DNA of 64,000 bases from Aliihoeflea aestuarii (GCF_024105665.1 NZ_JAAAMK010000013.1:1-64000), one strand, 5' to 3'. Positions 1 through 9,886 are shown, counted from the stretch's first letter. Made by a program: numbers and translations. Notes: generated by a model from the letters alone, not told the origin.

Positions 1-2
1 CA

Positions 3-107
3 ATCGCCGCGAGATCCGGCTCCAAGAAACTCGCCATCATCGCCGTCGCAAGGAAACTCCTCACCGTCCTCAACGCAATGCAACGCGAACAAAAACAATA
101 CGCCTGA
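3..107 (+). CDS. IS110-family transposase, C-terminal end (cut by window edge)
   Basis: The reading frame entering the window encodes 34 residues and stops at 105-107. The segment KKLAIIAVARKLLTVLNAM resembles the C-terminal helix that closes the catalytic domain of IS110/IS1111-type transposases. These enzymes act without terminal inverted repeats, so no element end can be marked from the sequence. Whether the rest of the gene is intact lies outside the window. It is the only trace of a transposase here. Assignment rests on a short segment and is moderate. Confidence 0.6.
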   Translation: MAARSGSKKLAIIAVARKLLTVLNAMQREQKQYA

Positions 108-241
108 AAACACAGTTGCCATGCCTCGACATGCCAACTTGCAACACGCTCCAGAACTCGCAACCATGGCTCAACTCCCCGACACAGCCTTGCAATCCGC
201 TCGCATTCTCCTCAGTTAGGGCGCAACGAAAGGAGAATTCC

Positions 242-880
242 ATGGGCGAACTCAGAGCCGGCATCGTTCCCGTCACGCCGTTCCAGCAGAACTGTACCAT
301 TCTGTTCGACGACGAGACGAAAACAGGAGTGGTGGTCGATCCGGGCGGCGATGTCGACCTGATCCGCAAAGCGATCACCGACAACGGCCTGACGATCGAG
401 GCCATCTGGATCACGCACGGCCATCTCGACCATGCGGGCGGTGCGATGGAACTGAAGGAGGCGCTCGGTGTCGAGATCGTCGGGCCGCATGCGGCGGATG
501 AGCCGCTTTTGTCAAGGATCGCCGAGCAGTCGCGCAGCTACGGCATTCCGGGCCTTGCCAACTGCACGCCCGATCGTTTCCTGACGGAAGGCGAGACGGT
601 GTCCTTCGGCGCGCATAAATTCGAGGTTCTGCATTGCCCCGGCCACGCGCCTGGCCATGTCGTCTTCTATAACCGGGATGCGAAATTCGCCCATGTCGGC
701 GACGTTTTGTTTTCCGGCTCGGTCGGCCGGACGGATCTGCCGGGGGGCGACCACGCGACACTGATTAGCTCGATCAAGGAAAAGCTGCTGCCGCTCGGCG
801 ACGAGATAGGTTTCATCTGCGGCCACGGGCCGGGCGGGCGCTTCGGCGACGAACGCCGCAACAATCCCTATCTCGTGTGA
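242..880 (+). CDS. gloC: MBL-fold hydrolase, type II glyoxalase (GloC/YcbL)
   Basis: A 212-residue metallo-beta-lactamase-fold enzyme, very similar in order and wording of motifs to E. coli YcbL/GloC, a single-domain glyoxalase II that hydrolyses S-lactoylglutathione to D-lactate and glutathione in the cytosol. The metal site is complete: HGHLDH at residues 59-64, HCPGHAPGH with H135, GDVLF with D154, and GHGP with H195. The start at 242 is chosen because AAGGAG lies just upstream and the protein then begins like YcbL (GIVPVTPFQQNC); an open frame runs further upstream but has no support. A compact terminator-like hairpin follows the stop codon. Confidence 0.9.
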   Translation: MGELRAGIVPVTPFQQNCTILFDDETKTGVVVDPGGDVDLIRKAITDNGLTIEAIWITHGHLDHAGGAMELKEALGVEIVGPHAADEPLLSRIAEQSRSYGIPGLANCTPDRFLTEGETVSFGAHKFEVLHCPGHAPGHVVFYNRDAKFAHVGDVLFSGSVGRTDLPGGDHATLISSIKEKLLPLGDEIGFICGHGPGGRFGDERRNNPYLV

Positions 881-885
881 AGACG

Positions 886-912
886 AAAAAACCCGCCTTG
901 CGGCGGGCTTTC
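886..912. terminator. Bidirectional hairpin terminator between gloC and the BA14K gene
   Basis: CCCGCC (892-897) and GGCGGG (902-907) form a stem around the loop TTGC. An A-run precedes it and CTTT follows, so it can serve both convergent genes. Confidence 0.75.
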
Positions 913-936
913 CCGGATCAGCCTCGCGAAAAGGCT

Positions 937-1368
937 CTAATTCGCCACACAGAAATGGCGCACGCCGTCATAACCCATGAAGGTGCCGCTCTGCGGATCG
1001 AAGGACCGGTAGCGGTCCGAGCAGTAGCGATACCAGTCGCGCGTCCAGGGCTCGAAGCTCGAATAGCGCTCGACATAGCGGGGCTGTTCGTAGACGCGCA
1101 CCGGGCGCTCGTAGACCGGGCGAGGGCGCACATAGCGCGGCTCGTCATAGCGGTAGCGGGGCTCGTCGTAGCGATAGATGACGTCGGCCTGGCGGTTCGC
1201 GCTGCCGAGCAGCGCGCCGGCTGCAAGACCGAGCGCGCCGGCGGCGACGATCGCGCCGCCATTGTCGCGGTAGCGGCGGTGATCATGGGCGCTCGCGGGG
1301 GCGATCGCAACGAGCGTCGTCGCTGCAATCAGCGCCGAGGCAGCAGCAGTTTTCACAATGCGATTCAT
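937..1368 (-). CDS. BA14K family secreted protein
   Basis: A 143-residue protein with a clear Sec signal peptide (MNRIVKTAAASALIAATTL, ending near APASA) and a second small hydrophobic segment (GGAIVAAGALGLAAGALLG). The middle is rich in Tyr, Arg and Pro with the repeated unit YRYDEPRY. The C-terminus, YCSDRYRSFDPQSGTFMGYD, is the signature of the BA14K family, rhizobial/Brucella envelope proteins described as immunoreactive and lectin-like. The start at 1368 has AAGGAG about ten bases upstream; the longer open frame starting at 1467 would bury the signal peptide. Function beyond being an envelope protein is not established. Confidence 0.85.
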   Translation of the reverse strand: MNRIVKTAAASALIAATTLVAIAPASAHDHRRYRDNGGAIVAAGALGLAAGALLGSANRQADVIYRYDEPRYRYDEPRYVRPRPVYERPVRVYEQPRYVERYSSFEPWTRDWYRYCSDRYRSFDPQSGTFMGYDGVRHFCVAN

Positions 1369-1519
1369 CGATCCTACTCCTTCGTCGGACAGCAATCCCT
1401 TCGCCGACGTTGATGAATGAATAGGATTTTGAACATGAATGGCGGCTGAACGGTGGCCGGCAGGCATCGGCGCGTCGAATTCGATCGCGAGCGCACTTTC
1501 AGGCGTGGTAGTCCGAAGC

Positions 1520-1549
1520 GCTCCGGCGCCTGACGGGAGGCGCCGGAGC
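1520..1549 (-). terminator. Hairpin downstream of the first cold-shock gene
   Basis: GCTCCGGCGCC (1520-1530) pairs perfectly with GGCGCCGGAGC (1539-1549) around an 8-base loop, just past the stop of the 1576-1791 gene. There is no T-run, so termination is likely but not certain. Confidence 0.5.
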
Positions 1550-1575
1550 AGAGATTACGATCGGCTTGTCGCGGA

Positions 1576-1791
1576 TCAGCCGCCGACTGTCAGGTTGACC
1601 GCTTTCGGGCCTTTGCCGCGCTTGTCGGGTTCGGTTTCGAACGACACCTTCTGGCCATCTTCCAGCCCGGCTAGGCCCGAGGCCTGAACGGCCGAGATGT
1701 GGACGAAAACATCCTTTTCCCCGTCATCAGGCGTGATGAAGCCGAAGCCCTTGGCATGGTTGAAGAATTTTACGGTTCCGCTCTGCGACAT
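1576..1791 (-). CDS. Cold-shock protein (CspA family)
   Basis: A 71-residue single cold-shock domain that binds single-stranded RNA and DNA and acts as an RNA chaperone or transcription antiterminator. RNP1 (KGFGFI, residues 14-19) and RNP2 (VFVHI) are intact, and the length is normal for the family. It is a tandem paralogue of the gene at 2160-2372, differing mainly in the middle and the last residues. Its upstream region of about 310 bases carries an element also found upstream of the paralogue (2009-2038), suggesting shared control. Which of the two is cold-induced cannot be told from the sequence. Confidence 0.95.
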   Translation of the reverse strand: MSQSGTVKFFNHAKGFGFITPDDGEKDVFVHISAVQASGLAGLEDGQKVSFETEPDKRGKGPKAVNLTVGG

Positions 1792-2008
1792 ATGACGTTC
1801 CTCTCTCCCGGAAACCCTGATCAGGCGTGTTCGGCGCCCAGGGTTCCGACCCTCTGGCTCATGGATGCTGAAATGGGCAGTGCGCTCGTGCGGGAGAAGA
1901 AACAGGTCAGCGCGTGCGGGGTTTTTGCCAAAACCCTCTTGTTGCGCGGGCGAGCCGGAAGGACTGTGGAAGCGATCATGGTCGTCGGGCCGGTCCGGTC
2001 ATTCTATT

Positions 2009-2038
2009 CCAGTCTCCGGGCTGGCAGTTGCCCGAACG
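2009..2038 (-). promoter_or_regulatory. Shared csp leader element, copy 1
   Basis: On the minus strand the pattern is CGTTCGGG-N9-GCCCGGAGACTGG, about 218 bases upstream of the start at 1791. CGGGC and GCCCG can pair. The same pattern with the same 9-base spacer lies upstream of the second csp gene (2478-2507). The role (promoter part, RNA hairpin or protein site) is inferred. Confidence 0.5.
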
Positions 2039-2101
2039 TCACGACTTTCCCGTATTTTTTCACATACGGCAACAAAAAGTTTGATTTGCGGATTGCACAA
2101 A

Positions 2102-2128
2102 CAAAAAGCGCCGCGAAAACGCGGCGCT
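2102..2128 (-). terminator. Rho-independent terminator of the second cold-shock gene
   Basis: On the minus strand AGCGCCGCG-TTTT-CGCGGCGCT (2107-2128) is a perfect 9-bp stem followed by TTTTT, 32 bases past the stop of the 2160-2372 gene. Confidence 0.9.
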
Positions 2129-2159
2129 CCCATTGGTCACAGTACGAGGCTGAAGCCGA

Positions 2160-2372
2160 TCAGGCTTCCTGAAGGTTGACGGCCTTCGGGCCCTTGCCCA
2201 TGCGGTCCGGCTCGATGTCGAACGTGACCTTCTGGCCATCGACGAGGGTGCGCAGGCCGGACTTTTCGACAGCCGAAATGTGAACGAACACGTCCTTCGC
2301 GCCATCGTCAGGCGTGATGAAACCGAAACCCTTGGTGGTGTTGAAGAACTTAACGGTGCCGCTCTGGCTCAT
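2160..2372 (-). CDS. Cold-shock protein (CspA family)
   Basis: A 70-residue cold-shock domain protein with intact RNP1 (KGFGFI) and RNP2 (VFVHI). It binds single-stranded nucleic acid as an RNA chaperone. It lies 368 bases upstream of, and in the same orientation as, the paralogue at 1576-1791, but is separated from it by a strong terminator, so the two are separate transcripts. A leader element shared with the other copy begins about 106 bases upstream of this start. The gene is downstream of the BCCT carrier and its terminal hairpin. Confidence 0.95.
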   Translation of the reverse strand: MSQSGTVKFFNTTKGFGFITPDDGAKDVFVHISAVEKSGLRTLVDGQKVTFDIEPDRMGKGPKAVNLQEA

Positions 2373-2477
2373 TTTGGGACTCCTGTTCCCTGATTGCAGT
2401 TAGCGTTCCATACGATTTTGCACGGTATCGCTGTTGTCGAGAGTTCACGAAATCGGGGAAAGGTCGTCCAAAACGTT

Positions 2478-2507
2478 CCAGTCTCCGGGCCGTCAAATAC
2501 CCGAACG
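2478..2507 (-). promoter_or_regulatory. Shared csp leader element, copy 2
   Basis: Minus-strand CGTTCGGG-N9-GCCCGGAGACTGG, identical in the fixed positions to the copy at 2009-2038, while the 9-base spacer differs completely. The CGGG/CCCG pairing is preserved, with a T-G wobble in the fifth pair. Confidence 0.5.
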
Positions 2508-2525
2508 CCCAAATCCATGGCACGG

Positions 2526-2573
2526 AAAGCGAGCCAAGGCAAGATGTGGTTACACCATGCCTTGGCTCGCTTT
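2526..2573 (-). terminator. Long hairpin downstream of the BCCT gene
   Basis: AAAGCGAGCCAAGGCA (2526-2541) pairs perfectly over 16 bp with TGCCTTGGCTCGCTTT (2558-2573). It starts four bases after the BCCT stop codon, so it probably ends that transcript or protects its 3' end; the U-tract is weak. Confidence 0.6.
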
Positions 2574-2576
2574 GCC

Positions 2577-4211
2577 TTACTGACCCGGCGCCATTGCCGG
2601 CGGCGTCGTCACGTAACGCTCACCGCGCAGTCCCTGCCAGGTGCTGACCATCATAAGGATGAGCAGGACGGCGAAGGGCAGGCCCGTCGCGACCGCCGCC
2701 GACTGCAACGCGGCGAGGCCGCCGCTCAGAAGAAGCGTGATGGCGACCAGCCCCTCGAACGTTGCCCAGAACACGCGCTGCGCGGTCGGCGCGTCGACCT
2801 TGCCGCCGGCGGTGATGGTGTCGATCACCAGCGAACCCGAATCCGACGAGGTGACGAAGAAGATAATCACCAAAACGATGCCTAGAAAGGAGACGATCTG
2901 CGTCAGAGGCAGCGCATTTGCCATGATGAACAGCTTCAGATCGTCCGAGACTTCGGCAACGAGCGCGTTCGTGGCGCTGGCAACCTGTTCGATCGCGGTC
3001 CCGCCGAAAGTCGACATCCAGATGATCGACAGAATGGTCGGCACGATCAGCACGCAGGTAACGAACTCGCGGACCGTCCGGCCACGCGAAACGCGGGCGA
3101 TGAACATGCCGACGAAGGGCGACCAGGAAATCCACCACGCCCAGTAGAAGGTGGTCCAGCCATGCAGGAAGTTCACGTCCTCGCGGCCGAACGGATTGGC
3201 GAGCGGCAGCAGGTAGGTGACGTAGGACGCGGTGTTCTGGAAGAAGCCGGTGACTATGACCAGCGTCGGCCCGGCAAGCAGGATGAACACCAGAAGGACG
3301 AGCGCCAGTGCCATGTTGATTTCCGAAAGGCGCTTCACGCCCGCGTCCAGCCCGGCCACGACCGACACCAGCGCAATGGCCGTGATAAGGATGATCAGGA
3401 TGACCTTGTTTCCATCCGTCGCCGGGATGCCGAACAGGAACTCGATGCCTGCCATCGCCTGTTCGGCGCCGAAGCCGAGCGAGGTCGCAAGTCCGAACAG
3501 TGTGGCGAAGACGGCGAGCGTGTCGATGATGTGACCCGGCCAGCCCCAGACGCGTTCGCCCAGAAGCGGATAGAAGACCGAGCGCAGCGTCAGCGGCAGG
3601 CCGCGATTATAGGAGAAGAATGCGAGCGACAGGGCGACGACGGCATAGATCGCCCACGGGTGGAGACCCCAGTGATAGATGGTTGCGGCCATGGCGAGGC
3701 TTTGCGCGGCAGCCGCGTCACCCTCTGCGCCGCCGAGCGGTGCCCAGTCCGTGCGTACGCCGTTTTCGACCGACACGCCGCCAATCGCGGCCTGATAGTG
3801 ACCGAGCGGTTCGGAAACGCCGAAATACATCAGCCCGATGCCCATGCCGGCCGCGAACAGCATCGAGAACCAGCCGAGATAGCTGTAGTCGGGCGTCGCA
3901 TCCGCGCCCCCGAGGCGGATCGAGCCGAGCGGCGTGACGATCAGCGCGAGGCTGAAAAGCACGAACAGATTGCCCGCGATCATCAGGAACCAGTCGAAAT
4001 TATCCGTCAGCCAGGGACGCAGCCAGGAGAAGAACTCCTCCGTCGTTACCGGAAACAGCAGCGTCAGGACCACGAAGACGACGACCACGCCGCCCGAAAT
4101 CGCGAAGACCGGATTGTGAATGTCCAGTCCGAAGACCTGAATATTGTCCTGCCCGACCTCATAGTCGATGTCATCGACCGTGACCGCGCTTTTCTTTGGT
4201 TCGTCTTCCAT
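2577..4211 (-). CDS. BCCT family betaine/choline/carnitine transporter
   Basis: A 544-residue inner-membrane carrier with about 12 transmembrane helices, normal for the BCCT family (BetP, BetT, OpuD). The family importing quaternary ammonium solutes is recognised by GMGIGLMYFGVSEP (residues 122-135, the substrate and ion loop of helix 3) and by the aromatic stretch FYWAWWISWSPFVGMF around residue 360, whose tryptophans build the cation-pi binding box. The glycine in GMGIG, where BetP has serine, leaves sodium versus proton coupling open. Probable role: uptake of glycine betaine or choline as osmoprotectant. It is a single-gene unit; the substrate is inferred from the family. Confidence 0.88.
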   Translation of the reverse strand: MEDEPKKSAVTVDDIDYEVGQDNIQVFGLDIHNPVFAISGGVVVVFVVLTLLFPVTTEEFFSWLRPWLTDNFDWFLMIAGNLFVLFSLALIVTPLGSIRLGGADATPDYSYLGWFSMLFAAGMGIGLMYFGVSEPLGHYQAAIGGVSVENGVRTDWAPLGGAEGDAAAAQSLAMAATIYHWGLHPWAIYAVVALSLAFFSYNRGLPLTLRSVFYPLLGERVWGWPGHIIDTLAVFATLFGLATSLGFGAEQAMAGIEFLFGIPATDGNKVILIILITAIALVSVVAGLDAGVKRLSEINMALALVLLVFILLAGPTLVIVTGFFQNTASYVTYLLPLANPFGREDVNFLHGWTTFYWAWWISWSPFVGMFIARVSRGRTVREFVTCVLIVPTILSIIWMSTFGGTAIEQVASATNALVAEVSDDLKLFIMANALPLTQIVSFLGIVLVIIFFVTSSDSGSLVIDTITAGGKVDAPTAQRVFWATFEGLVAITLLLSGGLAALQSAAVATGLPFAVLLILMMVSTWQGLRGERYVTTPPAMAPGQ

Positions 4212-4407
4212 GATCGATCCCCGTCTTCAGTTCCTTGCCGAGAGATACCCTCTGTCAACAAGCTGGAATGCATAGCTTCCGCAGCGGCATATCGTGACGG
4301 TATTTGATCAACCTGAAAGAAAGCCGGCGAAAGCGCGATGGCACAGGAACCTAACGCGCTGACGCCTCATTTCAACCATAATTCTGACCGGCTGCGGAAA
4401 AGCCGGC

Positions 4408-5691
<1,284 letters not shown>

Positions 5692-5782
5692 TCAGGAATT
5701 GTGCCAGCCGGGCAATCGGTTAACCACCGATTAGCGTTGTTGCTGGAGATTTGTCGGGTTCGTTGGCCAGGGAGGGCCCCGT

Positions 5783-6682
5783 TTGACCCGTGGTCTCGGT
5801 CGATCGCATATTGAGCGCGAAGCGGATGGCACCGTCGTCGGCCGCTGGGGTCCTTACGTCCTCCGCACGGCGTTCCAGCCGATCTTCGCGTTTGAAAAAG
5901 GGCGGTTGCGTCCGCATGCCGTAGAGGCGCTGGTCCGCCCTTCGCGTGAAGGCAGCCCGCTGTCGCCGAATACCTTCTTCAAGGCCATTCCGGCGGCCGA
6001 CCGCCTGTCGATCGAGGCGCTTGCGCGCGACCTGCAAATCCTCAATGCCGGTATCTCGCTCGGGGCAGATGCGACCCTGTTCATCAATTTCGATCCGTCT
6101 CTCTTTTGCGACAGGGCGATCGTGGAGGCCGCGCGAGCGGAAATGCGCGAGGTCGTCGCCGAGGCAGGGCTGCGGCCGGGGCGAATCGTATGCGAAGTCA
6201 CCGAACAATCCTCCGCTTCGGTCGCCGCACTCCAGGATTTCGTCAACGCCCTGCGATCCGATGGGTACCGTGTCGCCGTGGACGACTACGGTACCGAAAG
6301 TTCGGACATGGAGCGCGTGAAGCAGTTGCGTCCCGACATCGTCAAATTCGATGCCAAATGGATCTCTCGGCTGATGGAGACGCGGCCCGGCGTCGCCCTT
6401 TTGACTGTCATGGTCGAGGAATTCCGGCAGAAGAACATTCTGACTGTTTTCGAAGGCATCGAAGAGGTCTGGCAGATCGATGTCGCCGCCGAGGTGGGCG
6501 TTTCGATGATCCAGGGTTTCGCGCTCGCCCCGCCTCAAATCGCCCGGACCGGTTCGCCGCTTGCGCCGATCGATGCCGATGACCCCGGCTTGCCCGATCG
6601 CGATCCGCCGACCCCGGTCGGCGTTTCGGAAGAGCCGGCATATAAGAGGCCGGGGCGTACGTTCGGCCGGCGGGGACTTTGA
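5783..6682 (+). CDS. EAL-domain protein, likely active c-di-GMP phosphodiesterase
   Basis: A 299-residue soluble protein consisting almost only of an EAL domain; no sensor or membrane segment is visible. Catalytic positions are present: EALVR (E48), INFDPS (asparagine), CEVTEQ (glutamate), VAVDDYG (two aspartates), DIVKFD (lysine), FEGIEE (glutamate) and MIQGF (glutamine). Loop 6 reads DDYGTE instead of DDFGTG, a mild change. It should hydrolyse cyclic-di-GMP to pGpG. The start is TTG at 5783 with GGAGGG six bases upstream. The next gene, a degenerate EAL protein, begins one base after this stop, so both are made together. The last 60 residues are Pro/Asp-rich and probably unstructured. Confidence 0.85.
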   Translation: MTRGLGRSHIEREADGTVVGRWGPYVLRTAFQPIFAFEKGRLRPHAVEALVRPSREGSPLSPNTFFKAIPAADRLSIEALARDLQILNAGISLGADATLFINFDPSLFCDRAIVEAARAEMREVVAEAGLRPGRIVCEVTEQSSASVAALQDFVNALRSDGYRVAVDDYGTESSDMERVKQLRPDIVKFDAKWISRLMETRPGVALLTVMVEEFRQKNILTVFEGIEEVWQIDVAAEVGVSMIQGFALAPPQIARTGSPLAPIDADDPGLPDRDPPTPVGVSEEPAYKRPGRTFGRRGL

Positions 6683-6683
6683 G

Positions 6684-7541
6684 ATGACCCAAACGGACGA
6701 TCTTCACGCATCGATCGCAGCTTCGATCCACCACGATGCCACCGGCCCCAGCGTCGCGCAGTTCCACGCGCATCTCCTGCGCAGCGCCTATCAGCCGACC
6801 TATCGTCTGGACTCGAACCAGATGACGATCGCGGGTTCCCGCGCACTTGTGCGGCCGGCCAGGGCCGGCCGGCCGTCTGTTCCCGTCCGTCTGTTCGACC
6901 GGCTGGGGCCTGCTGACAGGCTGCGTCTGGAGTGTCTGTGCCGCGCGTTGCACGTCGCCAATCTGCCGCATCTGGAGCTTCCCACCGGCTCCCTGTCGAT
7001 GCGCATAGATGCGACAGGCGGCTCGGACGACGTGGAGACTGCGCTGGTATTGCTGCGCCGGGCGGTGACCAAGCTGGAAGACGAGGGCCGACACCCGCCG
7101 CTCATCTCGTGCGAACTGGCATGCACCAAGGAAGAGGCGTCGCGGGAGCGTGCGGACATCCTGCGGCGCCACGGCTTTCGCGTGGCGCTTCGCGATTTCG
7201 GGCCGGACATCGCCGGCGTCGAGATCGCCCGCGCGGTGCAACCGGATTATGTGCGCGTCGACGGCAACTGGTTCCGCCCGATCACGCGCATGCCTGACGT
7301 GCTGAAGCTGTTCGCCAGCGTGATTTCGGTCCTCCATGCCGACGGAATCGAGGTGCTTGCAGACGGGATCGAAACGCCTGCGGAACTCGAAGCCGCTCTC
7401 GAAACTGGCGCGGACCTCTTTCAGGGCTTTCTGTTCTCGCCGCCCGTTCTGGCCGGCGCCAAGTTTATCGAGCGCCCGCTCGGCCTGCCGCAACTCCTCC
7501 ATCCGCGCGCGCGGATCATTCCGCTGCGCCGGCCGGCCTGA
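6684..7541 (+). CDS. Degenerate EAL-domain protein
   Basis: A 285-residue paralogue of the preceding gene, starting one base after its stop. The fold-defining segments can be aligned (AYQPTYRLDS, VALRDFGPD, DYVRVDGNWF, ADGIETP, FQGFLFSPP), but key residues are gone: the EAL glutamate is arginine (SRALVRP), the first aspartate of the DD pair is arginine (RDFG), and the DxxKxD lysine is arginine. It is very unlikely to hydrolyse c-di-GMP. Known degenerate EAL proteins bind c-di-GMP or other proteins as regulators; a role controlling its neighbour is an inference from the coupling. Confidence 0.8.
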   Translation: MTQTDDLHASIAASIHHDATGPSVAQFHAHLLRSAYQPTYRLDSNQMTIAGSRALVRPARAGRPSVPVRLFDRLGPADRLRLECLCRALHVANLPHLELPTGSLSMRIDATGGSDDVETALVLLRRAVTKLEDEGRHPPLISCELACTKEEASRERADILRRHGFRVALRDFGPDIAGVEIARAVQPDYVRVDGNWFRPITRMPDVLKLFASVISVLHADGIEVLADGIETPAELEAALETGADLFQGFLFSPPVLAGAKFIERPLGLPQLLHPRARIIPLRRPA

Positions 7542-7634
7542 TCCATCAGCGGAAATCATGGACCTATCGCCGTCAGGCTCTCGCTTCGATGTGGCGAAAC
7601 GGCCATTTTGACGAAGCCCGCAACGGAGACGACC

Positions 7635-8249
7635 ATGCTGACGCTTTACGGAATGACGAGCAGCGGAAACTGCTACAAGCCGCGCCTGCTTCTCGCCAAG
7701 CTCGGCATCCATTTCCGCCATGTCGAGGTGAGCACGGTCGACGGCGGCACGCGCGCGCCGGACTACCTGGCTAAAAACCCGAACGGGAAGGTGCCGCTCC
7801 TCGAACTGGCGGACGGCCGGTTGCTTGCCGAAAGCGGCGCAATCCTTCTTCATCTGGCGGAAGGCACTCGTTTGCTTCCCGCCGACGCCTATGATCGCGC
7901 ATTGTGCTATCAATGGCTGTTCTTCGAGCAATACAGCCACGAGCCTCAGATCGCCGTGCGTCGCTCGCTTTTGAAGTATCCACACCTTGCCGCACATGTC
8001 ACGGAAAAGCGGATGGCCGCCCTTCTGGACGGCGGCAACAAGGCACTGGCGGTCATGGAGGAGCGCTTGTCGCACGCGCCGTTCTTCGCCGGCGAAGCGA
8101 TCTCGGTGGCCGATCTGGCGCTTTATGCCTACACACATGACGCTGCGACAGGAGGTTTCGATCTTGCGCACTTTCCTTTCGTTTCGGCGTGGCTTGCGCG
8201 CGTTGCCGAAGACGAAGGCCATGTCGAAATCGGTTGGAAACCTGCCTAA
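7635..8249 (+). CDS. Glutathione S-transferase family protein
   Basis: A 204-residue protein with an N-terminal thioredoxin-like domain (MLTLYGMTSSGNCYKPRLLL; NPNGKVPLLEL contains the cis-proline, and ESGAILLHLA the glutathione-binding ESxAI motif) and a C-terminal helical domain (APFFAGEAISVADLALYAY, the N-capping box). It probably conjugates or reduces electrophiles with glutathione in the cytosol. S9/S10 and C13 of the SSGNC segment are candidate catalytic residues. The start at 7635 is preferred to an upstream ATG because CGGAGAC lies before it. It stands alone between the EAL pair and the ugp operon. Confidence 0.85.
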   Translation: MLTLYGMTSSGNCYKPRLLLAKLGIHFRHVEVSTVDGGTRAPDYLAKNPNGKVPLLELADGRLLAESGAILLHLAEGTRLLPADAYDRALCYQWLFFEQYSHEPQIAVRRSLLKYPHLAAHVTEKRMAALLDGGNKALAVMEERLSHAPFFAGEAISVADLALYAYTHDAATGGFDLAHFPFVSAWLARVAEDEGHVEIGWKPA

Positions 8250-8345
8250 ACACTAAGCAAATCGCGGCTTTTTGCGCCAATGGGAGTTGACTCTTAGCCG
8301 ATTTCAGGAAACTTCGTTTGTCAGTTTCACTGGATAGCGGCAAGT

Positions 8346-8363
8346 CTGTCGTCCAGTTGTCAC
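8346..8363 (+). promoter_or_regulatory. PHO-box-like PhoB site of the ugp operon
   Basis: CTGTCGT-CCAG-TTGTCAC matches the PHO box CTGTCAT-N4-CTGTCAY in 12 of the 14 fixed positions, with the right 11-base period. It lies 61 bases upstream of ugpB, and ugp genes are classic PhoB targets. Confidence 0.65.
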
Positions 8364-8423
8364 AGACCGCCGATAGTGCGGGTCGCGGAAGTCAACTCTT
8401 TCGCCAACAAACGGGAGCGAAAC

Positions 8424-9734
8424 ATGTCCATGAAAATCTATGCGGCGGGCCTCGCCGCCACCTTTACCGTTTTGAGCGCGTCGACCGCGCTCGCGCAAAC
8501 GCAGATCGATTGGTGGCACGCCATGTCCGGCGCCAACAACGATGTCGTCGAAGAACTCGCCTCCGAGTTCAACGATAGCCAGGACGAGTTCCGTGTCGTT
8601 CCCGCGTTCCGCGGCACCTATCCCGAGACGCTGAATGCCGGCATCGCCGCTTTCCGCGCCAATCAGGCCCCGCACATCATTCAAGTCTTCGACGTCGGCA
8701 CGGGCGTCATGATGGCTGCCGAAGGCGCGACCAAGCCGGTCGCCGAAATCCTGTCGCTGGGCGGCACGGAGTTCGACGCCTCACAGTACCTGCCAGGCAT
8801 CGTCGCCTATTATTCGCGTCCGGACGGCACCATGCTGTCGTTCCCGTACAACTCGTCCTCGCCGATCCTCTATTACAACAAGGATCTGTTCGAGGAAGCC
8901 GGCCTCGACCCCGAGACGCCGCCAGCGACCTGGCCGGAGGTCTTCGAAGCCGCCCGAACGATCAAGGAATCGGGCGCTGCCCAGTGCGGCCTGACCTCGA
9001 CCTGGTTGACGTGGATCGGCCTTGAGAACTTCGCCGCCTGGAACAATCTCCAGTACGGCACCAACGAGAACGGCCTTGCCGGCACCGACGTCGAGCTGAA
9101 GGTCAACGAAGGCATGTTCGTCACGCACTTCCAGAACATCGCCGATCTCGCTGCCGACGACACGTTCCGCTACGGCGGCCGCACGTCGGAAGCCAAGCAG
9201 CTCTTCCTGTCGGGTGAGTGCGCGATTCTGACGGAATCTTCGGGTGGTCTCGGCGACGTTCTCAATTCGGGCATGAATTACGGCCTCGGCCAGCTTCCCT
9301 ATTATCCGGAAGCCGAGGGTGCACCGCAGAACACGATTCCCGGCGGCGCAAGCCTCTGGGTGTTCGAAGGCAAGTCGGACGAGGAATATCAGGGTGTCGC
9401 GGCTTTCTTCGAGTTCCTGTCGCAGACCGAGATCCAGGCGCGCCTGCATCAGGTGTCGGGCTATCTGCCGGTAACGCTCGCCGCTTATGAGGCGACGAAG
9501 GAATCGGGCTTCTACGACGAGAATCCGGGCCGCGAAATCCCGATCAGCCAAATGATGGGCAAGGAGCCCACTGCGAACTCGCGTGGCGTGCGCCTCGTCA
9601 ACCTGCCGCAGGTCCGCGACATCCAGAACGAAGAGTTCGAGCGGATGCTGGCCGGCGATCAGGACGCGCAGACCGCGCTCGACAACGCCGTGCGCCGCGG
9701 CAATGCGGCCATCCAGGAAGCGATCGGCAACTAG
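8424..9734 (+). CDS. ugpB: Glycerol-3-phosphate ABC transporter, periplasmic binding protein
   Basis: A 436-residue solute-binding protein, close to the 438 residues of E. coli UgpB. The signal peptide MSMKIYAAGLAATFTVLSAS ends near ALA-Q. The mature protein starts with TQIDWWHAMSGANNDVVEEL, wording specific to UgpB, whose W-H and following residues form the glycerol-3-phosphate pocket. It delivers sn-glycerol-3-phosphate or its diesters to UgpA/UgpE. The start follows GGGAGCG. It is first in ugpBAEC, with a PHO-box-like repeat upstream, so induction under phosphate limitation is expected. Confidence 0.93.
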   Translation: MSMKIYAAGLAATFTVLSASTALAQTQIDWWHAMSGANNDVVEELASEFNDSQDEFRVVPAFRGTYPETLNAGIAAFRANQAPHIIQVFDVGTGVMMAAEGATKPVAEILSLGGTEFDASQYLPGIVAYYSRPDGTMLSFPYNSSSPILYYNKDLFEEAGLDPETPPATWPEVFEAARTIKESGAAQCGLTSTWLTWIGLENFAAWNNLQYGTNENGLAGTDVELKVNEGMFVTHFQNIADLAADDTFRYGGRTSEAKQLFLSGECAILTESSGGLGDVLNSGMNYGLGQLPYYPEAEGAPQNTIPGGASLWVFEGKSDEEYQGVAAFFEFLSQTEIQARLHQVSGYLPVTLAAYEATKESGFYDENPGREIPISQMMGKEPTANSRGVRLVNLPQVRDIQNEEFERMLAGDQDAQTALDNAVRRGNAAIQEAIGN

Positions 9735-9886
9735 ACCGCCGCGCCATACGCACATTCCCGCCCGCGTGGATGACACGCGGGCGGATTGTTAAGGGCATCG
9801 GAGCGAGAAATGGTATCCGGTTTTCGGATAATCCGATGCTGTGAAAACGGGGAGCGCCCCGCGAACTGACCCGAGAGGAACCCCCC

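Noticed and set aside
3162-4307. Long plus-strand frame opposite the BCCT gene
   Set aside because: Arg/Asp/Glu-rich shadow of a GC-rich gene; the opposite strand encodes a clear transporter.
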